Of a stretch of 64,000 nucleotides of DNA, positions 46,385-57,599 are shown in pieces (positions within the stretch are counted from its first letter, which is position 1; each line of letters opens with the position of its first letter). A model generated the notes under the pieces. The model saw only the letters and a program-made list of their open reading frames with translations, searched no databases and had not been told where the DNA came from. The stretch is from Diorhabda sublineata (Eukaryota; Arthropoda; Insecta; Coleoptera; Chrysomelidae), in contig NC_079476.1 of NCBI RefSeq assembly GCF_026230105.1, positions 23,798,559 through 23,862,558 of the forward strand, written 5' to 3'. A program made the translations under genes and the position numbers.

Positions 46385-47680
46385 CTATATTTTATTAATA
46401 TTAATTATTGTATACTAATTTTATTATCAATTTTATTATACTGGGGTTGGAAAGACATATTTCTTTATTTTTTACTTGTTATATATAAATATAAAAAAAT
46501 AATACTTAACTATTCAGTAATTTATGTAATTCATTTGAATTCACCGGCTACTTTTCACTATGACATTCAATAAATTACTGACTCGCCGAAAACTTTTTAT
46601 ACAAAAAGAATTTTCTATAACTCGGTTGTAGAAAGTAAATCAACAAATAAAATTGCTTTCCTAGAAATTGATTCTATAAAAACAATATAAACAAATCACC
46701 GTTGTAAATAAGTCATAAAAAACAAGGTTTCCACTTATTTCTACGAAGTTTGTGCCCAGCGTGTCCACCCAATTTTCAATTCTATTGAAATAATCAAACA
46801 TGATCGTCTTCACGGTCCATAGTCCATAGTTCGTAACAATAGCATTAAAAAATTATACTTCCTGATTTGACTGACTCAGCTATAAATTTTAGATTTGCAA
46901 ATATGTCAAAAGTGACAAAAGTAACAGTCTTCCCTCTAGGATGATTAATTTCATTGGATTGTTCAAACAGAGCAGTTCTATTCAGTTTTGTATCAATATA
47001 GGTATCCTAAAAAATTTTAGGGATATCCCGATATATTTTCATATTTTTAAGTTTCCAATGTCGACTTTTTCTTTTCAATTTTTGTCTAATTTCTGAACTC
47101 TCCTGTAATTTCTATTATCATATCGTGACCTAGTTGTGTCCACATTGTCTTTCGTACCATTGAAAATTTTCATTTTAATGATAAATAATACTAAAACCGA
47201 ATTAACATCTCATTATAATGACAAATATTCAAATGAAAACACAATATGCACAATTTATAACTTCACCAAAAACTTTTAATGAGGTTTTCGAATAAAGGAT
47301 CGTAAATGGGTTTTTACTAAAGTATTCATACAACATTTAATTAATTAAATTAATTAATTAATGACATAATGAGTCCGTTCAAATAATAAGTTTTTCACTC
47401 ATTAATTCTGTTTAATGTTGCAGATGATCAGAACATAATTTGAAACAATTTTCATCATCCTACCTTCGAACAATAAGATAAGATATTGATTTGTTTTATT
47501 GAAGAAGAAAACAGTTCAGTCGTTCAAAGCTGTTATCATTCATTTCTATACTATGATAGTTTTTCAAATTTCTCTATTTGAATCAATTTCATCACATTTT
47601 TCTCTGATACCACTCTTGTTGAATACATCATCAATAATTGGTTCGAAACCTCAAATAACAAAAGGCAAATAATGGATGTC
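46385..47680. other. Intergenic, nothing recognised
   Basis: AT-rich. A TTAATTAATT palindromic tract lies at 47337-47362. Confidence 0.5.
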
Positions 47681-47689
47681 ATAATATAA

Positions 47690-48312
47690 ATAAATGTGAG
47701 AAAGGTTCAAAAACATATTAAAGTGGCAAATATACCTCAATAGTTTGTATGGCCTTCTCATGCAGTAATCACACCCCGTGAAAACTGCTGAAGATGAGGT
47801 TTTCGATGGTGGTCTAGAGATTGGAAAAAATTCAAAAAGCTATTATCTTGAAGCATCTCACATCCAATCCTAAAGGTGTTCATTCGGGGAACTACGATTG
47901 TCGTTGTAAAACATCAATTTTATCATTTTTCAGATCTCCTGGACAGCGATAAGACGTTCCAGTTTTCTAGGTTGTCTCCACTCAAAAACCCAACGCGTAG
48001 CAGAATGAAAACCAAAGCAAAACCCAACCGTGAGGAAGGTATACCATTCTTGATGTCCCCAGTTTACGGATTCGTATCTTGGGGATGTCCGAAGCCGTCT
48101 ATGAGTAGGAAGGTTGAACTCGTTTCTCACATTCTGGCCGGGCATTGTGTATATGATCTTGCTAAGTGACTTGCAGTGATTTTTCGAACTCGTAAAGCGA
48201 ATAAAACATCATGAAGTCCACGATATTGTCTCATCAAACGACAAATAACTCTGCGTGAGGAGTTAAGGCTTTCAGCTATATTTGTATAGTGTCCACGGCA
48301 AGAAAACACTAC
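47690..48312 (-). mobile_element. Tc1-like transposase relic
   Basis: The minus strand from right to left reads GHYTNIAESLNSSRRVICRL with MRQYRG (helix-turn-helix region), then RPGQNVRNEFNLPTHRRLRT, VNWGHQEWYTFL, FGFHSATRWVFEWR, and near the end FSRGVITA with EGHTNY, the Tc1 C-terminus (ARGGHTRY). The catalytic DE segment is altered and the middle third is deleted. Confidence 0.75.
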
Positions 48313-48319
48313 TAGACAA

Positions 48320-49780
48320 TTCTAGAATATCTATTCTGACGATGGAAATTTATGTGAAACCCTGTTGAGTCTTTGGCTAAACTGATTTGTTTATTGTAGC
48401 GAAAGGCACTGTATGTGGTTGTAGGTGTTTGGTGCAGGAGGACTTGTATATGTTAGTCTAATTATTTAATTGCCATATCTTGAATATTTCTGGTTTTAAG
48501 AACTATAAAAATATACCAATCTATTATATACGTTCATAATGTAAAAAATCGACATTCATAGCGAATATTTGAGCAATTTGAAGAAGTTTAATTTAAAAAA
48601 CGAAAGTGAAGGGACCATGAACGTATTTTGAAAACATGTTGACGTCACGCCTCCACAAATCAATACAATAACAAGAAAAAAGTTAACAAACAAGGTGTTT
48701 TATATTACAAGTATTCAGATCGTATGAATAGAATCACGAAAAATAAGAATGGAGAATCTTGTTATTTCTAAGATTCACTTGACTTCACTCAACAAGACCT
48801 TTGTGTTGTATAAATACCTAAAAAAGGAAAGAAAAAAATCTTAATACATATTCTGGAAGTGGAAGAACGGTTGACAAACGTTTCTCCTGATACATATTTT
48901 ATATTCAACTACGTCTATATTTTTCTTTTTTTTTTCTAAAAAGTACTATATGTATGTAGAGGGGAAAGTTTTTTGCATTATATGAAATTTAATTGTATTG
49001 GTGAGATTTGGTATTGGGAAAATCAAATTTCACAGCTGAGTAACGTTGATTATTTATATATAGGAAAAGTGACTTCTCAGAGGTTTCAGAGATGAAAATT
49101 TTACTTTTTCAATACTTATTTGAATATATTCGTTGTTGGGTGAATATAAAGAAAAATTATTTCGAGGGTTAATAAAACATTATTATTATACATAAAAACC
49201 GAGTAAAAGTAACGGAAATATTATCTTGAAAGTGCTTTATTCTTCGTTGTGATTTGTAAATAGTTTCTGCTTTTGAAAGTGGCCATATTCTTAATTTTAC
49301 AAGAATAATGGTGTTTATTTCAAGTCGATAGGATTAGCATTATCAAATTTACAAAGCTTAGAAGTCTGGATACATTTTATACCGTCCGAGATCCGTTTCA
49401 AATAGGTACTACGTCATCAGCGTCGATTGTGAAACAAAAGGCTACTGCCTAAAGTGACTGAGTTGATTTGTTGATAAAAACGGAGCTGGGTTTTTTTCGT
49501 GTTTGTCTGACAACTTGCCTCAAATAGATCGGCGCTGGTGACGTAAGCAAGCGATTAGCGCAAGAATAAATGAGGGCGGAGTAAAAATATTACACATTAT
49601 ATCAGTGCTATTATGAATGCTAAAGACGTGCGTTAAATTGTAAAATTTATATAATTTAAAAACACAAACCCGATATCGTATTCAGACCCAATTCTGAAAG
49701 CATCTAACAAAAAACTTGTGGAGGCTAAAAAAATCCGATTAAAAGTATAAATTTTTTTCATCTTTGTGTGACTATTGTAG
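48320..49780. other. Intergenic, nothing certain
   Basis: No gene supported. TTGACGTCACGCC at 48639 resembles the ends of the MITE at 26901. Confidence 0.4.
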
Positions 49781-49789
49781 AATTTTGGT

Positions 49790-49965
49790 GCCATGGAGTT
49801 ACGAGGTTTGCGATTTAAACCGACGATATGATAAAGCTATATGCAAGGTGTGCACTGCTATTGCATAAGACTGATTAAAAGCTACTTCGCATGATGGCAG
49901 TCTCGTAAAAAACAACGTTTCTATCATCCGCAGCTTCTTGGGAACCTTATTTTGTGGATAACTTT
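49790..49965 (+). mobile_element. Possible BED zinc-finger relic of a hAT transposase
   Basis: The plus strand reads WSYEVCDLNRRYDKAICKVC, then stops, then ATSHDGSLVKNN. The W...YDKAxCKxC pattern is that of the BED finger at the N-terminus of hAT transposases. Only the first Cys pair is clear. Confidence 0.35.
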
Positions 49966-49980
49966 TTGTCACGAGTCCAA

Positions 49981-50091
49981 TCCTGAATATACTGTTTACA
50001 CCACCACTAACCAAGTTATCTTCTTCAGTTTACCTACAGTCTCTGAAGACGACAACTTGGTTATCGAAACGCGCATCAGACGAGTCCAATA
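49981..50091. repeat. Foldback repeat copy 4
   Basis: It carries CTGTTTACACCACCACTAAC, then AACCAAGTTATCTTCTTCAG and its near-complement CTGAAGACGACAACTTGGTT, then ATCGAAACGCGC. It is a shorter version of the copy at 37641. Confidence 0.75.
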
Positions 50092-51080
50092 CTTCGATTA
50101 AGATTCAACTTAAACTAAATTTGAACATAACTTAATAAAGTGGTGAAAAAATATTAAATTTTATATGTAACAAATTTGTGTCTCCATAAAACTAAGACAA
50201 ATTAATCTGACTATAAAAAATACAAGTTAAAACTCTTCGTAATGTTATATGAGATCGTATCCATCTAGGCGTCCCTTTCCATTATGATTCTCCTGGGTAT
50301 AATAATTATTTTTCCACAAAGCAACCCAGACTTAAATTTTCCAATTATACACACAAACACACACACTTTATTGGGACGTCATGTATATATACTCCAAATA
50401 CCTCAGACATTCAAGAAACACTTTGGAAAATGAGATATTGAAGCAGCTGTCGCCAGAAAGACCTTAAATCATATTCGAAATACCCTTTAATCCCATGACG
50501 CTTTAACTAATAGGTTATATTTCAACCGTATTCGATCGATTTTGTTTGTTTCTGCACTAATAAATGTCACGGCCTTTTAATTACAATCCCATATACTCAC
50601 GCTCGAACGGTTTGGAATCAACCGAATTTGATCGGATTGTCCAAATTCAGCGGACACCTTTAAATATCTGTTATACGGAGCAGCAGTTACTCATTTTACC
50701 ATGAAACGGGAATATATAACCTATTTAGATCAACTGATTACACAGTGGTAGGTTAAATTGCCACAAATAAGCGACCACAACAAAATGGCCGAAGAATTTA
50801 ATACAAGAAAACAGAGTTTATGTTAATGATTTTCTCTAAACGTGATCATTCAGGCAAGAAATATATTTAAAGATTATAGGGATAATACGGAGAAAAATAT
50901 TTACCAGTCTATGAAAACTTTTGAAATGTTTGCATCGGTAATAGAAATGCAAATGCAAAATGAAGAAGAGAGCGAAGAGGAAACATTTTTATTTTATTTC
51001 CATTCCTAATTTGGTTATGTGTATATCTCCTCTATTAACTGGTTTCTTGGGATTCCCAGGTTTTTTTATCGAATCTACAG

Positions 51081-51136
51081 GCAAACACAATGCAAAATTA
51101 CTAATTTAACTATCGAAGAGGCTGATTATGGTTTGG
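51081..51136 (+). CDS. Exon-like segment, Ig-like sequence (doubtful)
   Basis: A CTACAG acceptor and a GG/GTAAGT donor bound 56 nt that read QTQCKITNLTIEEADYGLG in one open frame. The pattern I-x-N-x-T-x-E-x-A-D-x-G recalls the E-F strand region of Ig domains. Its entry phase (2) is compatible with the exon ending at 14701, but that has a one-in-three chance by luck. Confidence 0.2.
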
Positions 51137-51927
51137 GTAAGTATGAGTTCTGAGGCCTGCAATGATGAAAGTTCTTAGATATCAAGGTACATAAAAAATA
51201 TTTCTAAATAAGATAGAACTATTTTAGATTTAGATGGTACCTTTTTACTCATAACACTCAATTCAATACAAAGAGCAATGTTTGTTCATAAATGATTAAA
51301 AGAAGTCGTGATTGTCTGTATGAATTGTCCAGCTTCCTGTCAATATAATCTAACTTCTTGGTAATACATGGGGTAGACACATTCGAGTTCGGGTACCCCA
51401 TATAAACAGATTGTTTGAGATTAGAACGGCATTTCAGTAGGTATGAGACGAAAGAACTATATTCAAAATTTATTACCATTATGCCGAGATATATTCAGTT
51501 TTTTATTAATGAAGAATTTTTCAATTTTTCACTATTCAAAAATACAAATTTTTTGCAGAAACTGTGTAAATCATTTACATTCAAAGTCACTTTTTATATT
51601 TATGCCTGATTTTAAAGTGATGGAACCTAAAATGATTCTTGTTATTTATAAAATAGTCGTGGATTGAATTTTTTGCACTCAAGGGTATACAAGCAGAGAA
51701 ACGATGCACCTAGCATTCTACATTTAAACTAATCTACTAAGTACTTTACTGTTCTAAGTATTCCCAATGGTTCACTTGAAATTGACGTTTATGTGGCTTT
51801 TAACTATTGAACTGGGTTTTAACTATCAATTTTCACATTACTTAATTGAGAAGAGCTTGTGCAAATGTATAAGTGGATAGATTATCTATGAAAGTACAAC
51901 ATATTTTTCTATATTTCTATGCAATAA

Positions 51928-51957
51928 TTTTTTCGTTTTTTTTCTTTCAGGTAAGTC
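51928..51957 (+). promoter_or_regulatory. Candidate recursive splice site
   Basis: A long pyrimidine tract (TTTTTTCGTTTTTTTTCTTT) ends in CAG and is followed at once by GTAAGTC, so an acceptor (51949-51950) directly abuts a perfect donor (51951). This is the (Y)nNCAG/GTAAGT signature of zero-length exons that split very long insect introns. It implies a plus-strand gene whose intron covers this point. Confidence 0.6.
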
Positions 51958-52379
51958 TTTCATCAACGTAGCCTCCTCTACGAGTAGATTTTGTGATAAA
52001 CCGACAACATCTAAAATCCCTTTTTAGTAATATAAAATGTGAGTAAAATAAATTATATTGTAAGAGTCAAAAGATAATTCGTTGTTTGGGAATTGACTAA
52101 AATTCACTCAGACGTTTATAATTCAATATCAGTTGTAATAGAGATGGACTCGTTATTTATTATTGCTGATACACGCAAGAACATTAAAATCCCGGAAGGC
52201 ATCAAACTTGGGTAAGGTTTGTGACATATTGTTTGAAATGTTCTTAGATTCTTTAACAAAAAGTTCTATCTATATTTTCATAATGGAATAAAGTGATATG
52301 ATAATTGATATCAGCTTTAATACAATAAAAAACTAAAATATGGTGTTAAATGTATATCACTAAGAATCTTAATGGATTA

Positions 52380-52645
52380 GATGTTTACCGTGACCGTCTT
52401 GGCAGCATCCTTAAATAAAAAGGTCTTTCTATTTTATTCAACACATCAGGCGTAATCAACCAAATCGCAAGCATTATTAGTTCATTTTAATCAAATGGCT
52501 TGTACAAAACGATCTTCGTACCCACATAGAAAAAATCTAATAATGTAAGATCAGGTGATTGCGCTGGTCATTCTATCAATCCTCTTTTCTCTACCCACCG
52601 GACAATTCCGTGGGAATGTGGTTGTGCTCCATCTTGCATCTTGCA
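52380..52645 (-). mobile_element. IS630/Tc1-superfamily transposase relic
   Basis: The minus strand reads VEKRGLIE, stop, PAQSPDLTLLDFFYVGTK, IVLYKPFD, ITPDVLNKIERPFY. This is the W-P-x-R-SPDLTPLDFFLWGYLKxxVY family, with the third catalytic Asp still present (LLD). It ends near 52380. A different sequence from the copy at 12335. Confidence 0.75.
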
Positions 52646-52664
52646 TTCTCAGATCAGAATATGA

Positions 52665-52902
52665 ATTTGCCAAAGTTTATTTATTGAAGTAGTTCCAATT
52701 AATATGTATTTAAACAATCTCAGTCCAAGCATTAAGCCCTCAAAGGTGGATTTACGCACTTCTTTTCTCTTTCTAGCTTATATATATTTGCCAAAGTTGA
52801 TTTATTGAAGTAGTTCCAATTAATATGTGTTTAAACAATCTCAGTCCAAGCATTAAGCCCTCAAAGGTGGATTTACGCACTTCTTTTCTCTTTCTAGCTT
52901 AT
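52665..52902. repeat. 131-bp tandem duplication
   Basis: The unit starting ATTTGCCAAAGTT at 52665 repeats at 52796 with very few differences through CTTTCTAGCTTAT (52902). There are two copies, the second about 107 bp long. High identity points to a recent event. Confidence 0.9.
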
Positions 52903-52904
52903 GC

Positions 52905-54585
52905 TATTTTTTTTTCTTTAAAGCTTTCTGCGATTGTGTTTATTCAATATTTCTTTAGGAGTACTCGATTCCTTTTTTCCATTTTTCTAGCCTGTCAAAC
53001 TCTACTTGTTCTTTATTCTACAGAGGTATTCTACGCATCTAATGATTTAAATATGTTCAGTTTGATATTTTTTGTTATTTCTCTTTTTCCTAGAAAATTA
53101 TCTTTGTCTTCTTCATGTTCTCAATTTCAATGCATGCTTCGATGTTAATAAATTAAGTTTAATATCCCTCCATGTTTCACAATACGATAATTGGATAATA
53201 TTGTTATCCAGTATGTTTATCACAAAAAGAAGTTTTCCGATTCAAATCGTTTTCAACCAGCTCCTAAGTATCATTCCATAGAGATGCATTTTATTTTTTT
53301 TCTGATAAGTTTACTATCGATGTATGGCTAGCATTGATTGTAGTGGATGCTTGATTTTCATATGCCTCACATGATCAAACTCGCTTCTCTATTTTACTAA
53401 CTGTTCATTAGGATATTTCCCATGAAACTGATGGTTTACTTCTAATTGCATTCGGGTTTTATCTACCTAACAAATCATTTATAATACTAATGATTTTTTA
53501 ATAGGAAAAGAATGTATCTGTCTTTCGAAGAGGCTTGAAGATAGAGAATGTCAATTTATAATTTAAATTTGAAGACTTTTCATATTCGAATTAATGAATC
53601 ATGCTATTTGGTTTTTACAGACTCTAAATGCTTACATAAAATCCGACGTCCTGAAACGTATCATTCAAATTAATTACTCCATACTATTAAACGAAGAACT
53701 CATTAAAGTGTACCTTGTTACAGATTCAATTTTATCACATATAAAGCTCTTAAATCTATTTATAGACCTGCATGCTCATTTCTTGATATAAAGGGAAGAG
53801 ACTTGTTTCAGATACAACACTTTAAGTAAAAAGTCATACATCACAATTTACTACAACGGTTTACTACTTGATGTATAAAATTACAAAATACAATAATCCT
53901 GCAGGAAAGCAAATTACATCGTGTTTTATTGTGTTGTTTGAATTTTTTCAGTATTAAACTTTGGAAAGAGTTGGAGTTAATGAAATAAAAAATCGAAGAG
54001 GTGTAACTTTGAAAAAACGAGTTGGACGAGATATATTTAGACAGTTAATATCTTTATTAGTTTTTTTATGTAATTGTAAATTACTTTTTCCATTGCTATG
54101 AATCAAGTGATTTACTGAATTGGATGATTGATATTTAAACATGTTAATAACAATAATTGTTTTCGACTACTATGATAAGAAAATGTTTGTTAGTTTGTTT
54201 GCTTCTTTATATTAACTCAAATAATACTTGACTGATTTAACAAATTCCTTCATGAATGAAGAGCTAGATCGATGAAAAAGAAGAATTGAAAATCATGAAA
54301 TGGAAAATAATTTCTTAGAAATAATATCGGCCATCATCTTGCTGCTGGTATTCTTGAAATCTCACCCTCACACCACACATAGTGCCGGGAAAAACCCATC
54401 AAAAGAAATCAGTTAGATATAGGTTTGGCCAGCAAAGAGGGTATAGAATATCTCCTCTGCACATGATTGATTCCTCTAAAATCTACAATTTTGTTTTTTG
54501 ACCTACCCGTTTAAGTCAAAATAGGTAGAGAGTAAAAACTACAGCCACCCCCTTCACAGACTATATTGTATCTCACCTCAATCCA
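52905..54585. other. Intergenic, nothing recognised
   Basis: Open frames at 52825-53281 are Phe/Leu/Ser-rich products of T-rich DNA, and part of them lies in the tandem duplication. No gene supported. Confidence 0.5.
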
Positions 54586-54589
54586 GAAA

Positions 54590-54790
54590 GTAATTGGAAC
54601 CTAGATTCTAAGAGATGTAATTGTGTAATTAGTAGAAAATCCCATCTGTTATTACCAAAAGAAATTCTAGTATATAAAACTATTATAGAACTTATTTTGA
54701 CATATTGTACTCCCCAATCTAATCTAGAAATTATATAAAGATTCCAAAAGGAGGTTCTGAGAATATGCTTCATCGTACGTGTCTAATAGG
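54590..54790 (+). mobile_element. jockey-type LINE fragment
   Basis: It reads ISRKSHLLLPKEILVYKTI with IELILTYCTPQSNLEII, stop, RFQKEVLRIC. This matches the jockey-clade C-terminal stretch (GRKSxLxLxxKLLLYKxxLKPIWTYG...QNKxLR). About 60 codons survive. Confidence 0.75.
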
Positions 54791-54794
54791 GTTT

Positions 54795-57360
54795 TTTTAT
54801 ACCTTAAGTACGTTTAGTATATCGTTCTTAATGAAACATTATTTTCTAATTTTTTTTAAATGGTATATTAGTTAATAAAAAAATAAATACATTTAAATAC
54901 CTAAATAACGCGCAAAAACGCATTTGTTGTCACACGACTGAGAATGACGTTGTGTGACGTAGAAAGTAAGTAAACAAAGTTAAGTGAGATTAGAAGTATG
55001 TAAATAAAGTTTGAACAGAGTTGCTGGGATTCTTTTTAAAAAAAGACGGTTGCGAGTATTCAAGATGATGTATTGTACCAGAATGTACAAATACTTTTCT
55101 GTATTAACAAACATATTATTAAAAAATTTTACTTGATTTCGTTTTATTAAATTTATGTGAAGTTCTTGTTCATCTAAAATGGTTTTGTAAATGAGAAACA
55201 CAAATTGTATCACATTATCGTGAATTTGATATAAACGCGAGCGAGGCGAACCGAGGGACAAATTAAATAAATTCCGATTTTGAGCTTATCGTCGTAAGAA
55301 AATTGAGTCGAAGGAAATATTTGCAAACTTGAAGTCAAAACAAAATAATCTAGTAAAGCATGCAAAGTTTAATTTAGTGGATTAAAAAGATTATGGAAAT
55401 ATGAATCAATTTATTATTGTTAATACATTCGAAGTATTGTTTATTTAAATTGAATAATATCTATCTACAACAAAATTGTTAATGACATAATTCAAATGTT
55501 ATTTCTAATCCCTGTTCAAAACGCGTTGATTTATTCGAAATATTGATTCAAAACCTTGACAAAAACCCAGTTTGTAACCGTTAGATACACATTAATCTTA
55601 TCTCGAAAGAATTCTGATCTACGCAATGCCATTCAACTTTTTTTTTCTTTACGATAAAATTAGAATGTTCGTGAGAATAGTACTTTTATCCTGTTGTATT
55701 AATAAACCCTTCGTCGGGTATTCCTAAATAAAATTGTTCGTAATCATCAGATAATGGAGGAGCTTAGGTCAGATAATCCTGAAAAGGGTTGATGTATAAA
55801 AGTGCTATTTTTGGTAAAATACGAATAGCGGATACAACAATTGAATAGAAATTTAATCTTTTCGAATGGAGTATTGTTAATCGGAAAATGCTTTAAAAAT
55901 GAGTAGTTTTGTTACAAAAGCTTGTTTTTTTTTTTAATTTGAAACGATAAAATCAAATGATGAAAGAATAGATTGATGTATGTATAATATTTATTGAAAG
56001 TAGTACTGACTTTCCGTAATGTTGCAATTTGACTTTCTCGTTGTATCGATTTTACCCTTCGCAAAGACTTTACGTAGTTTTGCTTACTTACCGAAGGTGT
56101 AGAATTGAAATTCTTAAACTTCTATTGATATAACTTGTGGCTTAATTAAATCTTCGAGATTTTACTCCAGATCCAATTGGTGTCTAGCTGATCTGCTCCG
56201 AATAATGCAGATTCAAGTCTTACTGAGTTCTAGTTGAAGAGAGTCTGTCTCCAGCCTGAAAACGATTATTCTATGATCTCAAGAGACAGAGAGAGAAAAA
56301 GAGATAGCACAATCGACACTATTTAGTTTCCCACTAAGTTCCATGTACTCGAATTTATATCTTCTTCGCTTATCTTTGTTACGAATGTTAATGGGTTTCC
56401 AATATTCTTTATCTGAAGGTGGCTACTTCTAAAAGCTCACCATTGTTGGTGTCGTTGTTTCTGCAATGTTATATGCATTTCAATCATATACTAGAAGTAT
56501 TGACAGGTTCTTTATCTGAAAAAACTTCACTTATCTTCACAATTCTAACGGTGGTACATACTCGTTACGAAGCAGCATGAGAGCTCGAATTGGTACAAAT
56601 CCTCTTGTCAGATCATGTTATGTCATCTCTATTTATGTCATTTATTACCTTAAAGTAAGTCCCTGTTCTTCGTACTTCCAGGGTCCAATTTACTAAGGAT
56701 GTGTTCCTCTTGGTATTCTCTAACAGTAGCTTCCTTTCCATCGGGTCTTGTAGGTTGTTTCTCCTTAGCCAGAACTATTGCTAGTATAATAATAAAAAAA
56801 TCGTTAAACATGATTAGCATATATTCATGTCCCAAGTATATTTGTGTTCTTGTCTACGTTGAATTTTACCCTTTTCAGTAGTCTGTGTAGCTTATTCGTT
56901 TGCTTGGGTTATTTGTAGTGAGTAAGCGTCCATTGTCAAGCATTTGGGTTTATCATGATGCTCATTTCTTTCAAAATGGACAATAAAGCAATAGATCCTT
57001 CATTGGAAATGCATGCATCTCTTATAATTCCAACGCTAATTAATTTTAGAGAGATACCCAAATAACTTGATTGATACCCTAGTTGTTGGCTGTTATTCAA
57101 AGAATCTAGAAATATTCACCTGTCATTGTTTTTACTTTTAGGGACCACTCCGTATAAAACAAAACATGAATTTGCTCAAAAAATCGTAGTTTTGAAATGA
57201 CACCTAAATAACATAATACAACATCGTTTAATTTCTGATCATTGACGGTTTTCGAATTATTTATGAATTTCGATAATAAATTGTGTCCATTCTCAATTTG
57301 ATGAATATGTCACCTGCAGACACGTGGTATCTAATCCACGGAAACTATAACTACAAAAGA
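54795..57360. other. Intergenic, nothing recognised
   Basis: No gene supported. A small hairpin (TGTCACAC...GTGTGAC) lies at 54929-54958. Confidence 0.45.
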
Positions 57361-57369
57361 AGAGGGGAT

Positions 57370-57570
57370 TAACTTTGTTCGACGTCGCCGCACGACGTCG
57401 TCTGCAGCGTGCTTCTATCCGGCACATTTTCCGTGCACGACTTCTGACGCGCGGAGCACGTGCATTTAAACACCGCGACGTTAAAGTTGGAAGTTAAGTC
57501 GCGACTTTTTTTTTGTTTCCGTATTTCTTTTAATCTACTTTTACGGACGTGCTTCGAGGGATAGGATAGA
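57370..57570. other. CpG-rich island
   Basis: About 20 CpG dinucleotides fall in 130 bp (57377-57507), in otherwise AT-rich DNA. There are GACGTC palindromes, a CACGTG E-box (57458-57463) and the 12-bp palindrome AAGTCGCGACTT (57496-57507). A 74-codon minus-strand frame (57369-57593) starts ATGGCCCC in good context and reads MAPVKHFLLSYPSKHVRKSR and on. I recognise no domain. It could be a promoter with a first exon, or foreign or transposon DNA. Confidence 0.4.
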
Positions 57571-57599
57571 AGGAAGTGTTTTACTGGGGCCATAGCTAT

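Larger units (their letters stand above)
50095..52375. other. No confident gene; splice-like signals
   Basis: Contains an exon-like 56-nt segment (51081-51136) and a recursive splice site (51950/51951), both on the plus strand. A short ACACAC tract lies near 50347. Otherwise nothing recognised. Confidence 0.45.

Noticed and set aside
47635..47655. GGTTCGAAACC resembling a tRNA T-loop
   Set aside because: No A box, anticodon arm or acceptor stem around it.
57369..57593. 74-codon frame as a definite gene
   Set aside because: Good ATG context, but no recognised domain; reported only as part of the CpG island.
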